Source: an uncultured Collinsella sp. (GTDB lineage Bacteria; Actinomycetota; Coriobacteriia; Coriobacteriales; Coriobacteriaceae). Taken from it: a stretch of DNA of 64,000 nucleotides. The translations under genes were made by a program, and so were the position numbers. The notes under the pieces were generated by a model. The model searched no databases and had not been told where the DNA came from. It saw nothing but the letters and a program-made list of their open reading frames with translations. The stretch spans positions 159,972 to 223,971 of the forward strand of contig CATYZE010000001.1 in assembly GCA_958415525.1 (NCBI GenBank). Reading direction: 5' to 3'. Position 1 is the first letter of the stretch. Each line of letters starts with the position of its first letter. This document shows positions 1 through 9,000 of this stretch, piece by piece.

Positions 1-27
1 GAGAGGGGAGACCGGCGTGCCTTGGAC

Positions 28-44
28 TCGTTCTAAGAACGAGA
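28..44 (-). terminator. Weak hairpin after cysK
   Basis: A short perfect hairpin (CTCGTTCT/AGAACGAG) lies just beyond the cysK stop codon on the minus strand. There is no T-run after it, so an intrinsic terminator is only a possibility. Confidence 0.25.
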
Positions 45-47
45 GCT

Positions 48-986
48 CTAGTCCTGGAAGAGTGCCGTGGACAGGTAGCGCTCGCCGGTGTCGGCGAGCA
101 GCGCCACGATGGTCTTGCCCTCGTTCTCGGGGCGCTTGGCCAGCTGCAGTGCGGCCCACACGGCGGCGCCGGACGAAATGCCCACGAGCACGCCCTCCTT
201 GTGGCCCACGGCGCGGCCGGTGGCAAAGGCGTCGTCGTTCTCGACGGGGATGATCTCGTCGTAGACCTGGGTATCGAGGACGTCGGGCACAAAGCCGGCA
301 CCGATACCCTGGATCTTGTGCGGGCCGGCCTGGCCCTTGGAGAGCACCGGGGAGGTGGCGGGCTCGACGGCGACGACCTGAATCTCGGGGTTTTGCTCCT
401 TGAGGAACTCGCCCACGCCGGTCACGGTGCCGCCGGTGCCGACGCCGGCGACGAAGATGTCGACCTTGCCGTCGGTGTCGTCCCAGATCTCGGGGCCGGT
501 CGTGGCCTTGTGAATGGCCGGGTTCGCGGGGTTCACAAACTGGCCGGCGATGATGCTGTTGGGAGTCTCCTTCTGCAGCTCCTCGGCCTTGGCGATAGCG
601 CCCTTCATGCCTTTGGAGCCGTCGGTGAGCACGAGCTGCGCACCGTATGCCTGCATCAGCTTGCGGCGCTCGACGGACATGGTCTCGGGCATGGTGATGA
701 TCACCTTGTAGCCGCGGGCCGCCGCCACCGAGGCGATGCCGACGCCGGTGTTGCCGCTCGTGGGCTCGATGATGGTGTAGTCGCCGCCACGCACGAGCTT
801 GCCGGCCTTCTCGGCCTCGTCAATCATGTTCTTGGCGACGCGGTCTTTAACGGACCCGGCGGGATTGAAGTATTCCAACTTGACGAGCACGCGGGCCTTG
901 AGGTCCTCGTCGGCCTCAAAGTGGGTGAGCTCCAGGAGCGGGGTGTGGCCGATAAGCTGATCGATGGACGTGTAAACCTTGCTCAT
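48..986 (-). CDS. cysK: Cysteine synthase (O-acetylserine sulfhydrylase)
   Basis: PLP enzyme that makes cysteine from O-acetylserine and sulfide in the cytoplasm. The protein is 312 residues, the normal CysK length. The PLP lysine is K47 in the PAGSVKDR motif, the substrate loop TSGNTG is at 76-81, the phosphate-binding loop GTGGT at 183-187, and the PLP-ring serine is in SSGAA at 271. All family landmarks are intact. The start has a GGAGG-like site (minus strand, just upstream of 986). It is divergent from an Rrf2 regulator, and the shared 250-bp interval carries a good sigma-70-type promoter and two CCT...AGG palindromes, so repression by that regulator is likely (inference). Cystathionine beta-synthase is a less likely alternative because no C-terminal domain is present. 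Confidence 0.95.
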   Translation of the reverse strand: MSKVYTSIDQLIGHTPLLELTHFEADEDLKARVLVKLEYFNPAGSVKDRVAKNMIDEAEKAGKLVRGGDYTIIEPTSGNTGVGIASVAAARGYKVIITMPETMSVERRKLMQAYGAQLVLTDGSKGMKGAIAKAEELQKETPNSIIAGQFVNPANPAIHKATTGPEIWDDTDGKVDIFVAGVGTGGTVTGVGEFLKEQNPEIQVVAVEPATSPVLSKGQAGPHKIQGIGAGFVPDVLDTQVYDEIIPVENDDAFATGRAVGHKEGVLVGISSGAAVWAALQLAKRPENEGKTIVALLADTGERYLSTALFQD

Positions 987-1058
987 GATGAACCTCCAAA
1001 GTGTTCAAATGACTGGATGCCGTGTGGTTTTACGGTGTGTGTAGCAGCGAAACCCACA

Positions 1059-1126
1059 AACCTTATAGGTTGTTCGTTTTGCTGTTGGGAAGCATAGTAG
1101 ACACTAAAGCCTACTAATGCAATAGG
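1059..1126. promoter_or_regulatory. Candidate operators between cysK and the Rrf2 gene
   Basis: Two CCT...AGG palindromes: AACCT-TAT-AGGTT at 1059-1071, in the cysK leader, and CCTA-N9-TAGG at 1110-1126, across the cysK -35 box. Rrf2 regulators of cysteine metabolism (CymR) bind dyad sites next to cysK in other Gram-positives. The positions suit repression; binding is inferred. Confidence 0.4.
1094..1122 (-). promoter_or_regulatory. cysK promoter
   Basis: Read on the minus strand: -35 TTGCAT (1117-1122), a 17-bp spacer, and -10 TACTAT (1094-1099). Spacing is ideal and it lies about 110 bp upstream of the cysK start codon. Confidence 0.6.
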
Positions 1127-1197
1127 AAAAAGATATTTATTGCAAGATGATTAACACGCTGGACTGGAATGGGAGTTTTCAAAACCAGTTTTTCGGC

Positions 1198-1203
1198 TAG
1201 AAT
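1198..1203 (+). promoter_or_regulatory. Possible -10 box of the Rrf2 gene
   Basis: TAGAAT lies 35 bp upstream of the chosen ATG (1239). No convincing -35 element is visible at 16-18 bp spacing. Confidence 0.35.
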
Positions 1204-1238
1204 TGCTTCGAACAAAAGACCGAAAGGCAGCACTATAT

Positions 1239-1667
1239 ATGTTGGTTTCTACGAAGGGCAGATATGCCCTGCGCGTTATGGTCGACCTGGCCGAGCACCA
1301 GGCGGCCGGTCGCATCCCGCTTAAAGAGATTGCGGCACGTCAGGGTATTTCGGAGAAGTACCTCGAGAATATTCTGGCGACGCTCGTGCGCGCCAATATG
1401 CTCTCGGGCATGCGCGGCAAGGGCGGCGGCTATGTGCTCACACGCCCGCCCGAGCAGTACACGGTGGGCGAGATCTTGCGCCTGACCGAGGGCAGCCTGG
1501 CGCCGGTCGCCTGTCTGGATGGCGACTGCAAGGGTTGCTCGCGATCTGATGAGTGCCCCACGCTCGACGTGTGGAAGAACCTGGACAAGCTCATCAACGA
1601 CTACCTCGATGGCGTGACGCTCGATGCGCTCGTCGCCCCCAACGACGGCTACGACTACGTAATCTAG
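1239..1667 (+). CDS. Rrf2 family transcriptional regulator (CymR/IscR-like)
   Basis: DNA-binding regulator of 142 residues. The N-terminus MLVSTKGRYALRVMVDLA is the classic Rrf2 start, followed by the winged helix (ISEKYLENIL, recognition helix about 38-47) and the wing GMRGKGGGYVL at 58-67. The C-terminal half has four cysteines, C92, C97, C100 and C106, resembling the three-cysteine [2Fe-2S] site of IscR but not identically spaced, so an Fe-S cofactor is possible. I chose ATG 1239 because it matches the family N-terminus and follows GAAAGG; an upstream TTG in frame at 1203 would add 12 unrelated residues. Divergence from cysK suggests control of sulfur or cysteine metabolism rather than Fe-S assembly, since no isc/suf genes are adjacent. 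Confidence 0.9.
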   Translation: MLVSTKGRYALRVMVDLAEHQAAGRIPLKEIAARQGISEKYLENILATLVRANMLSGMRGKGGGYVLTRPPEQYTVGEILRLTEGSLAPVACLDGDCKGCSRSDECPTLDVWKNLDKLINDYLDGVTLDALVAPNDGYDYVI

Positions 1668-1735
1668 CCCCACCTGCCATGTGGGGACAGGGTGGAAATG
1701 GCAGATTCTCTCGCCCTCTGAGACTTGGCAAATAA

Positions 1736-1774
1736 GAAGGCCGCCCATTTTTTGCGATGGGCGGCCTTCGTTTT
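1736..1774 (+). terminator. Intrinsic terminator after the Rrf2 gene
   Basis: A perfect 13-bp stem (GAAGGCCGCCCAT with its complement at 1757-1769) closes a short T-rich loop and is followed by GTTTT. It lies 69 bp beyond the stop. It is A-rich on the other side too, so it may also serve the convergent gene at 1810-2175. Confidence 0.75.
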
Positions 1775-1809
1775 GGGCTGTTGAGACGGGCGCGGCCGGA
1801 ATGGCCGTT

Positions 1810-2175
1810 TTAGCCCTCGGCGATGCTGTCGAGGATGCTGCGCATGATGGATACCAGGATGCTGCCCATAAAGGCCGATCCAAAGCTGGCGATGGAGATA
1901 CCCGCGCCCAGCAGATTGACCGACAGGTAGCTGGCCAGCTCGAGCATAAAGCTGTTGACTACGAGCTGAAAAATACCCAGCGTAATGATCGTGAGTGGCA
2001 GCGAGATGACCGTCAGGAACGGCTTGACGAGCGAATCGACGATGTTCAGGAACAGTCCCACGAAGGCGAAACAGACCCAGGCCTCGGCAAAACCGAAGGG
2101 CTGAATGCCGGGGACGAGAAACGTTGCGATCGCGATGGCGATTGAGGTAAAGAGCCAGTTAAGCATAAAGCGCAT
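1810..2175 (-). CDS. Phage-holin-family / YvlD-like small membrane protein
   Basis: A 121-residue, almost wholly hydrophobic protein with about four transmembrane helices (about 5-25, 32-50, 56-78 and 88-115). The pattern (MRFMLNWLFTSIAIAIATFLVPGI start, then VDSLVKPFLTVISLPLTIITLG) is that of PF04020, the mycobacterial four-TM/YvlD family often labelled 'phage holin family'. No phage genes are nearby, so a lytic role is unlikely; the family is of unknown function in the cell membrane. An AAAGGA site sits 8 bp before the ATG. Confidence 0.8.
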   Translation of the reverse strand: MRFMLNWLFTSIAIAIATFLVPGIQPFGFAEAWVCFAFVGLFLNIVDSLVKPFLTVISLPLTIITLGIFQLVVNSFMLELASYLSVNLLGAGISIASFGSAFMGSILVSIMRSILDSIAEG

Positions 2176-2499
2176 GGTGTGAATCCTTTCTTGCGCAGGG
2201 TGCGTTGGTGTCGCGTGAAGCGGTTTGCTGCGGCAGCTTGGACGGCTGCGCGGGTGTGCCGCCTTGTTCGGCCGCCCATTGTCTCAGATATTCGTGGAGC
2301 TTACGTGCGCATTCGGTTTCAAAACGGCGTTCGTCCTGAAAAACGCGCCGCTGGCAGAGAGTCTTGTCGCTTTAGTTTGGTGGTGTGCTACACTGCTACG
2401 GGCAAAAGCCACAGGCGTTGCCCTATTGCATAGAACGGGCGAACGATGCCCGATGTCAGTATCAACTTCGATGCCTTTTGGCGGGTTTGGCGGTGATCG
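2176..2499. other. Divergent intergenic region
   Basis: About 324 bp without a convincing gene, upstream of both the YvlD-like gene and the YerC-like gene. It holds a candidate promoter for the latter (2364-2394) and a small GGGC/GCCC hairpin near 2437-2453 in its leader. Open frames here lack ribosome binding sites and family features. Confidence 0.5.
2364..2394 (+). promoter_or_regulatory. Candidate promoter of the YerC-like gene
   Basis: An extended -10 TGC-TACACT (TACACT 2389-2394) with TTGTCG at 2364-2369 as a -35. The spacer is 19 bp, longer than ideal, but the TGn extension can compensate. Confidence 0.4.
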
Positions 2500-2799
2500 A
2501 TGAATATCGAGAACATGTTTGACAAGCCTGATGTCAAGCAGCTGGTCCACGCATTTAGTCTTTTGGATGACGAGAAAGATATCCAAGCGTTTTTGACCGA
2601 TATCTGTACGCCGCGCGAGATTTGCGATCTATCGCAGCGTCTGCAGGTCGCGCGTTATTTGGATGAGGGCGAGCCCTATGTTGAGGTTCAGGCCCGCACC
2701 GGCGCTTCGTCCACCACGGTGAGCCGCGTTTCCAAGGCGCTCAACGGCGAGTACGGCGGTTATCGCAAGATCCTCATCAAGCTGGAGGATGGCGAGTAG
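2500..2799 (+). CDS. YerC/YecD family TrpR-related regulator
   Basis: A 99-residue helical DNA-binding protein of the TrpR superfamily. The helix-turn-helix is seen at about 60-82 (VEVQARTGASSTTVSRVSKAL), after the family signature CTPREICDLSQRLQVARYL at 37-55. It ends in GGYRKILIKLEDGE, as usual for YerC/YecD. The tryptophan-repressor ligand pocket is not conserved in this subfamily and its regulon is not generally known. It stands alone between a long leader and a terminator. Confidence 0.85.
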   Translation: MNIENMFDKPDVKQLVHAFSLLDDEKDIQAFLTDICTPREICDLSQRLQVARYLDEGEPYVEVQARTGASSTTVSRVSKALNGEYGGYRKILIKLEDGE

Positions 2800-2825
2800 G
2801 CCAGCGACAAAAACGAATTGCACAG

Positions 2826-2852
2826 AACCGTCCCTCCGGGGGCGGTTTTTTG
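2826..2852 (+). terminator. Terminator after the YerC-like gene
   Basis: The short stem AACCG/CGGTT with extra G-C pairs around a TCC loop is followed by a run of T. It separates the regulator from the addB gene. Confidence 0.65.
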
Positions 2853-2927
2853 GTGTGGGGCCATGTTGTCCGCGTGGGCGGGTAGGATGGATACATTGAA
2901 TATTGCGAACGGTTTGAGTGGAGGACC

Positions 2928-5900
2928 ATGCCTGTTCGAATCTATACCACCAATGCTGGCGCGGACTTGAGCGATGCCGAGGCCGCGCTGCTTGCCGACC
3001 TGGTTGCCCGCCACGGGCGCGCCGTGTTGCTGGCGCCTACGTTTGCCGAGCTTGATCTGTGCCGTCACGATGCGGCGATGGCTGGCGTCTCGCTGGGCGT
3101 AGACTACAAGACCCCTTCGTCGTGGCTTCGCTCGCTGTGGGAGCTTATGGGCGATGGTCGCAGCTTCGTCGACAACCTGCAGCGTCAGATGCTGTTCTCG
3201 GATATGGTTGCCCGTCGCGACGATGCCGACCTGCAGCCGCTTTCGCGCAGCCAGGGCACGGTGCGCATGCTCGCACGCATGGCCCGCGATGTGCTTCCGG
3301 GCGCGGTGGGAACGGGTGCCGAGCGCCGCTGCGACAGCGTTTGCCAGCCCGAGCCCAAAAGCGACGCCGAGGCTCGTGTGTTTGAGCTTTTGCGTGCCTA
3401 TGCGAGCGGCTTGGACCGCCGAGATATGGTCGAGCCCTGCGAGGCGGCCGACATGATGGCCGGCGCCTTGGCCGACAATCTGCCAACCTGCGCCCGCGCG
3501 GTGTTCGTGCGCGGCGTCACGTCGTTTGCACATGGTCTGCTTGGGTTGCTGTCTGCCGTGGCGAATGGCGGGGGAGAGGTCGTCGTGCTGCTCGCCCGCG
3601 AGCAGGCGGCAATGCGCGAGGAGCTTGCTGCGGCCTTTGATGCCCGCGGCGTGCTGTTTGAGGTCGCGCCGCTGGGGGAGGATGCTGCTGCGTCTAAGCC
3701 CGCCGCCCAGCCTGCCTTTATAGAGGTGGCCGGTCCCCATGCCCGCGCCTATGCCTATGCGAATGCTATTGATAAGTTGGTAAAGGCGCGCGAGGGCGCC
3801 GCACCGCGCGAAGGCGCTACAACACTCGCCGATCCTGCGCGCGTGCTCGTGGTGTCCGCTCAGGCACCCCAGTTGTTCGGCGAGCTTACCGCACGTTTGG
3901 CGGCGCGCCACATTGCGGCCGAGACAACCGAGTTCACGGCGTTTTCCCAATCCATCGCGGGCGGGCAGTTCACGGCACTTGCCAACCTGATCGAGCACAT
4001 GAAGGCCGCCGATGAGGGCAGTGCCTCCAAGACCGAGTGGTGGCCCGCCCCGGAGCTTACCGACTGGATCTACAGCCCGCTTTCGGGCGCCGATGCCGCC
4101 AGCGCGCGAACCTTCGATAAGAACATGCGCCTGTCGCGCAGCAAGACCACCGCGGGCGTGAAGAGCCTGCTACAGAGCGTGCAGGGCCAGGTGAGGGGTG
4201 CGCGCAAGGCGGCCAGCGACCAGAACTGGTTTAAGAACGTGCCGTGCGTGGTCTCGGATGTGTTCCAGGCGCTATGGCGTGACAAGCCCGTGACGGCGCT
4301 CAAGGCCATGCTCGCGGTTGCCGAGGCGCTGCCCGATCGCGCGTTTGGCGGTCTCGACGGTCAGGCCCGTCGCCAGGCCGAGATGGCCCTGCTGCGCCAT
4401 GCCATCGACATCCTTATGAACGACGCCCGCGCGCTCGATGTGTCGCAGGCGGCGACCGTGCCCGTGCTCGATGGCGTCCGCACCAAGGTGGATAAGCGCA
4501 GTACCGCTTACGATTACGAGACCTACGAGGTCGACCGCATACCGCGCGCCCAGGTGCGCTTTGTGTCGCTTGCCGATGCGGCAGCGCTGCGTCCCAACAG
4601 CTACGATGCGGTGCTGTTTGCCGATGTCGACCTGGACAGCTATCCGCTCTCGCATGAGGAGGGCCCGTTGGCCACGTTGACGGAAGAGTTGGGTCGCGAC
4701 GGCGTGACGCTTGAACCCGCGGCCCTGCTGCGCGTGCGTTTTGGCCGCGCGATGCAAGCGGCACGCGGCCCCGTTGTGCTTGCCCGCGTGACCCACGATC
4801 GCCAGGCGCGCGAGTGCTATCCGGCGGCCGTGTGGACTGAGTTGCGGGCGCGCGCCAAGGCCGCTGACGACGCCGAGGCCGCTGGCGCCGCCAAAGCTGC
4901 TGGCACCGACAAGGCCGCTGACGCCGACAAGGTCACCGGCGCTGCCAAGGCCACGTGCGTGGGCGAGGGCGATATCGTAAGGGACTTCGACCCCGCCGCC
5001 GGCGAAGGGCTCGAGCGCAAGCGGGTCGCGTGCGAGGCCCCTCAGCATCTGAGTGCCGAGGCCGTGCCGTACCTGGTCCTGCGCCGTCGCGACGGCGAGG
5101 GCGAGGATGCGCCGCTCGTGCCGCGCTTGACGTCCGCATCGCAGATCGAGGCGTACTCGACGTGTCCGCTGTGCTGGTTCGTGTCGTATCGCGTCAAGCC
5201 CCAGTCCATCGACGCGGGCTTTGGCAACATGGAGAAGGGCAACTTTGTCCACGATGTGCTGGAACATCTGCATGCCCGCCTGCCCCAGGAGGGCATGGAA
5301 CGCGTGACGCCCATGAACCTTCCGCGCGCACAGGAGCTGCTGCGCGAGGTCTTCGACGAGACCCTGACCGAGCACGCCGGCAAGCGCGGTACCGAGGGCC
5401 CGCTCGTGCCGCTCTCTCCGGTGGAGGAGCGCCAGGTGGCCGAGATCTTGCCGCAGCTGGAGGGCGTGCTCGCCTATGAAGCCGAGGCGCTGACTCCTTT
5501 TGCTCCGCGCTACCTGGAGTTTGCCTTTAACGATCTTAAAGTTGAGTATGCCGGCTGGCCGCTCGGCGGGCGCATCGACCGCGTGGACGTGGATGCCGAG
5601 AACCGTGCCGTGGTGATCGACTACAAGCATCGTTCGGGCGTCGAGGAATATAAGCTCGCCGACCCCACGGTGTTCGATGAGAAGACGGGCGCGGTGCCCG
5701 CCGACGACCCGCGTTGGCTGCCGCCTCATACCCAAACGCTCATCTACGCGCAGGCCATGCGCCGGGCGCTGGATTTGGACACCCGCGCGGCGCTCTACTT
5801 TTCGACCAAGGGCGGCAAGCCCGCGCTGCGCGGCGCTGCGAGCGCGGAGCTGCTCGAGGAGGAGCGCGGCGACGGTCGCATTCCGGGCCTTAAGAAAGGC

Positions 5901-6086
5901 TTCCCGGGCGAGGGTGGCAACATGGACTTCGACACCCTGCTCGACCGCGTGGAGGCCGGAATTGCCGAGCGCCTGCGCGAGCTCGAGGCGGGCGTCGTGG
6001 CTGCCGTTGATCCGACATCGGCGCAGGCCGCGCACGCGCGCTGTTCGTATAACCACGAAGGAACGTTTGTAAGGAGGGACGTGTAG
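2928..6086 (+). CDS. addB: AddB-like subunit of an AddAB helicase-nuclease
   Basis: A 1052-residue protein directly before an AddA homolog, so probably its partner in processing double-strand breaks for RecA. The C-terminal PD-(D/E)XK nuclease domain is clear: YSTCPLCWF at about 745, the GNFVHDVLEHLH helix, GGRIDRVDVD at about 884 and VVIDYKH at about 897 with the D...D-x-K residues. The N-terminal half is an inactivated helicase-like fold with no Walker A (GRAVLLAP instead). Bacillus AddB has four cysteines for a 4Fe-4S cluster; here only a CxxC and one late cysteine (ARCSYN) are visible, so the cluster may be absent. Residues about 640-690 are an Ala/Asp/Lys-rich low-complexity linker. Translation is probably coupled to addA, which starts 4 bp after the stop. 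Confidence 0.85.
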   Translation: MPVRIYTTNAGADLSDAEAALLADLVARHGRAVLLAPTFAELDLCRHDAAMAGVSLGVDYKTPSSWLRSLWELMGDGRSFVDNLQRQMLFSDMVARRDDADLQPLSRSQGTVRMLARMARDVLPGAVGTGAERRCDSVCQPEPKSDAEARVFELLRAYASGLDRRDMVEPCEAADMMAGALADNLPTCARAVFVRGVTSFAHGLLGLLSAVANGGGEVVVLLAREQAAMREELAAAFDARGVLFEVAPLGEDAAASKPAAQPAFIEVAGPHARAYAYANAIDKLVKAREGAAPREGATTLADPARVLVVSAQAPQLFGELTARLAARHIAAETTEFTAFSQSIAGGQFTALANLIEHMKAADEGSASKTEWWPAPELTDWIYSPLSGADAASARTFDKNMRLSRSKTTAGVKSLLQSVQGQVRGARKAASDQNWFKNVPCVVSDVFQALWRDKPVTALKAMLAVAEALPDRAFGGLDGQARRQAEMALLRHAIDILMNDARALDVSQAATVPVLDGVRTKVDKRSTAYDYETYEVDRIPRAQVRFVSLADAAALRPNSYDAVLFADVDLDSYPLSHEEGPLATLTEELGRDGVTLEPAALLRVRFGRAMQAARGPVVLARVTHDRQARECYPAAVWTELRARAKAADDAEAAGAAKAAGTDKAADADKVTGAAKATCVGEGDIVRDFDPAAGEGLERKRVACEAPQHLSAEAVPYLVLRRRDGEGEDAPLVPRLTSASQIEAYSTCPLCWFVSYRVKPQSIDAGFGNMEKGNFVHDVLEHLHARLPQEGMERVTPMNLPRAQELLREVFDETLTEHAGKRGTEGPLVPLSPVEERQVAEILPQLEGVLAYEAEALTPFAPRYLEFAFNDLKVEYAGWPLGGRIDRVDVDAENRAVVIDYKHRSGVEEYKLADPTVFDEKTGAVPADDPRWLPPHTQTLIYAQAMRRALDLDTRAALYFSTKGGKPALRGAASAELLEEERGDGRIPGLKKGFPGEGGNMDFDTLLDRVEAGIAERLRELEAGVVAAVDPTSAQAAHARCSYNHEGTFVRRDV
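4850..4965 (+). repeat. Ala/Lys/Asp low-complexity tract in addB
   Basis: Degenerate GCC-GCT-GAC-type codon repeats encode an AADKA-rich linker between the helicase-like half and the nuclease domain. Likely a slippage-generated flexible hinge. Confidence 0.6.
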
Positions 6087-6089
6087 ACC

Positions 6090-9000
6090 ATGGATCTTTC
6101 GACTTTGATGCCGCAACAGCTGCAAGTTGTCAAAACGCTCGACCGCCCGCTGTTTGTCTCGGCGGGCGCCGGTTCGGGCAAGACCTTCACCCTCACGCGC
6201 CGTATCGTCTACGCACTCTCGCCCGAATCCGGTCCGTTCGTTGAGCATCTGGACCAGGTGCTCGCCATTACTTTTACCAAGGACGCCGCGGCCGAGATCC
6301 GCGACCGCGTGCGCCGTGCGCTTATCGAAGAGGGCATGGACGAGGAAGCCCTGACGGTTGACGATGCCTGGATTTCGACCATCCACGGCATGTGTTCGCG
6401 TATCCTGCGCGCGCATGCGCTGGAGCTGGGCATCGACCCCGAATTTACGGTGCTCACCGATACCGATGAGCTCATGGACCAGGCTGTCGAGCATGTGCTG
6501 GGCCGTGCGACGGTGCCCGACGCCGCTCCCGAGCTCGCTGCTTCGCTCAAAGCCCTCTATGCCTGGTATCCCATGGCGGGCGAGGGCGGTCCCTTTGGTG
6601 GCGGCACCACCATCAAGGGCTTGGTGCGCGACCTGCTGGAGCTGTCCAGCCAGCTGCCGGGTGGTATGGACGACGTGTGCGTGCTTCGCGGATGCTCCGA
6701 TACCTCGGCACTTGCCGATGCCTATCGTGCGGCGCTCGGCGCGAGCAAGGCCGCGACCGAGAAGGCGCAGGTGGCGCTCGATGCCATCGACGCGTTCGAG
6801 GCGAGCGACAAGACCATGGCGGATGTGGCGCGGCTCATGATGTCGTGCGGCATGCCGCGTGCGAGCAAGATGTTCCCCAAGGAGAATGTCGAGCTGCTCA
6901 AGGCAGAGGCTGCCGACACGTTTGTCAACATTGTGCTGGCTTGCGGCGATCAGGCGCTCGATGCGCTGACGGGGCTCGCCCGTGCTGTAGAGGCAGAGTA
7001 CATCGCGCTCAAGGCCGACCAGTCCGCGCTCGATAACAACGATCTGCTGCGCATGGCATACGAGGCGCTGCGCGATTATCCCGCCATCCGAGCTGCCTAC
7101 GAGGGCCGCTTTAAGATGGTCATGATCGATGAGTTCCAGGACACCGACCAGATGCAGGTCGATCTGATTCGCTACCTGACGGGTGCGGGCGAGCGTGCGC
7201 TGTGCACGGTGGGCGACGCGCAGCAGTCGATCTATCGCTTCCGTGGTGCCGAGGTCGAGGTCTTCCGCCGCCAGGAGCGCAAGGTGGGCGCTTCGGGCGC
7301 GGCGGTAGCTGCCGGAACCCCGGGCTCCGTCCTCGCTGCGTCCGGGGCATCCGCCGGCGAGCTCGTCAAACTCGTGCGCAACTTCCGCAGTCACGATGAG
7401 GTGCTGCGCTACGTAGCCCGCGTCTTTGATGGTGACGACGGTGGCCTCATGCAGGGGTTCTTGGATCTTGAGCCGAGCGATGAGCGCGAAGACAAGCTCG
7501 AGGCAGAGGCGTCGCGTCGGCAGGCGCTGCTCGTTGCCGGCGGCAGTACGCAGGAGCGCACGCAGGCTAAGGCCCGTGCAATTGCCGAGCGGTTCCATGC
7601 ACTCGTCAAGGCGGGGCAGCCTCAGGGCGATATGGTGTTGCTGCTGGGCCGCATGACCAATGCCGACGTCTATGCCCAGGCGTTCCGCGACCAGGGGCTC
7701 GACTGCGTCATCGCGGGCGGTTCGGTCTTCGCTCAGGCCGCCGAGGTCCAGACGGTGCGTGCCCTGGTGTGCGCGCTTGCCAACCCGGCCGATACGGCGC
7801 AGGGCCTTATGCCGCTGCTGGCCTCGCCGATGTTTGCGCTCGGCGCTCAGGAATTCCTGGCGCTGGCGACCAAGCTGGACGACCAGACGGGGGAGACCTC
7901 GCGCCGCAACATCGACGCGGGCATCATGAGCGATTGCGACGTGCCGGGGCTGCGGGATCTGCCGCTGCTGACGCGCGCCCGCGAGGTACTGCGCTATGCG
8001 CTTCGTCGCGTGGGGCGCGATTCGTTCGCGGCGATCGCGCGCGATGTGGTCAACGCTTCGGGCTGGTTTGTGCGCCTGGCAAAGCGCGGCCCCGAGGGCA
8101 AGGCGATTGCCGCCAACGTGCTCAAGGCGCTCGATGCCGTTGCCGAGGCGGAGGCCGAGCTCGGTAACTCGCCTCGCTCCATTGCGCTCGCCTTCGACCG
8201 CTTCTTGGCGGACAAGGAGGCGCCGGGCGCGCTTAACGAGGAAGGCGGCGGCGCGGTGCGCATCATGACGGTGCATGCGTCCAAGGGTCTGGAGTATCCG
8301 GTCGTCGCGGTCTCCGAATGCTTCGGCGTGCGCAAGTCGTCTGGAGCTGCCCAGATGGGGCGTGTCGAGGGCGGTGCACAGGTTGTGGCGCTGCCGGCGC
8401 GCTTCGATGGCGTCAAGCTCGCCGATGGGACCTTCGTGAAGGGCGATGACGTCAAAAAGCAGTTTGAGCACGCGTTTAAGGGCAAGGGCACGTCACTGTG
8501 GTTGTCGCCGGAGCTCATGGACGACGTCTGTGCGACGGGTTCTCCTGCCGAGGCATTTGTTCGTCTGCGTAACGACGATTTGCAGCTTTCGCTTGAGGAG
8601 CGGGCGCGTTTGCTCTACGTCGCCATGACGCGTGCACGCGAGCTGGTGATTTTGGCGATGGACGTCGCCGTGGGCCGCGGTAAGGCGCCAGCGCCGGCCT
8701 TTGATGTCGAGTCCGACCTGACCTATGATGTGCTGCGCCGCATTCTGCCTGGCCAGGGCTTGGGTATGCCGCACCTCGATGCCGACCGCTTGGTGTTCGA
8801 CAACTCCCAGCCGGGCGACTACGAGCTCATCTCGCTGGCGAACTTTGCCTTCGGCGAGCGGTCGTTTGAGGCCAATGCTTCTCTGGATGCCGAGGGCAAA
8901 CTCGTTCGTGGTGATGTGGAGGCGGAGGGCGCCGATGCTGATGAACGCGCTGCCGTTCCCGGTCCTGCCGACCCCGAGCCCGATGCGTTTGATCTCGTGT

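Noticed and set aside
2935..2950. tRNA-like GTTCGAATC sequence
   Set aside because: It lies inside the start of addB and no cloverleaf stems surround it; no tRNA found in the window.
4272..8471. 1399-residue open frame on the minus strand across addB/addA
   Set aside because: Antisense shadow of highly G/C-biased codons; the plus-strand frames carry complete helicase and nuclease motifs.
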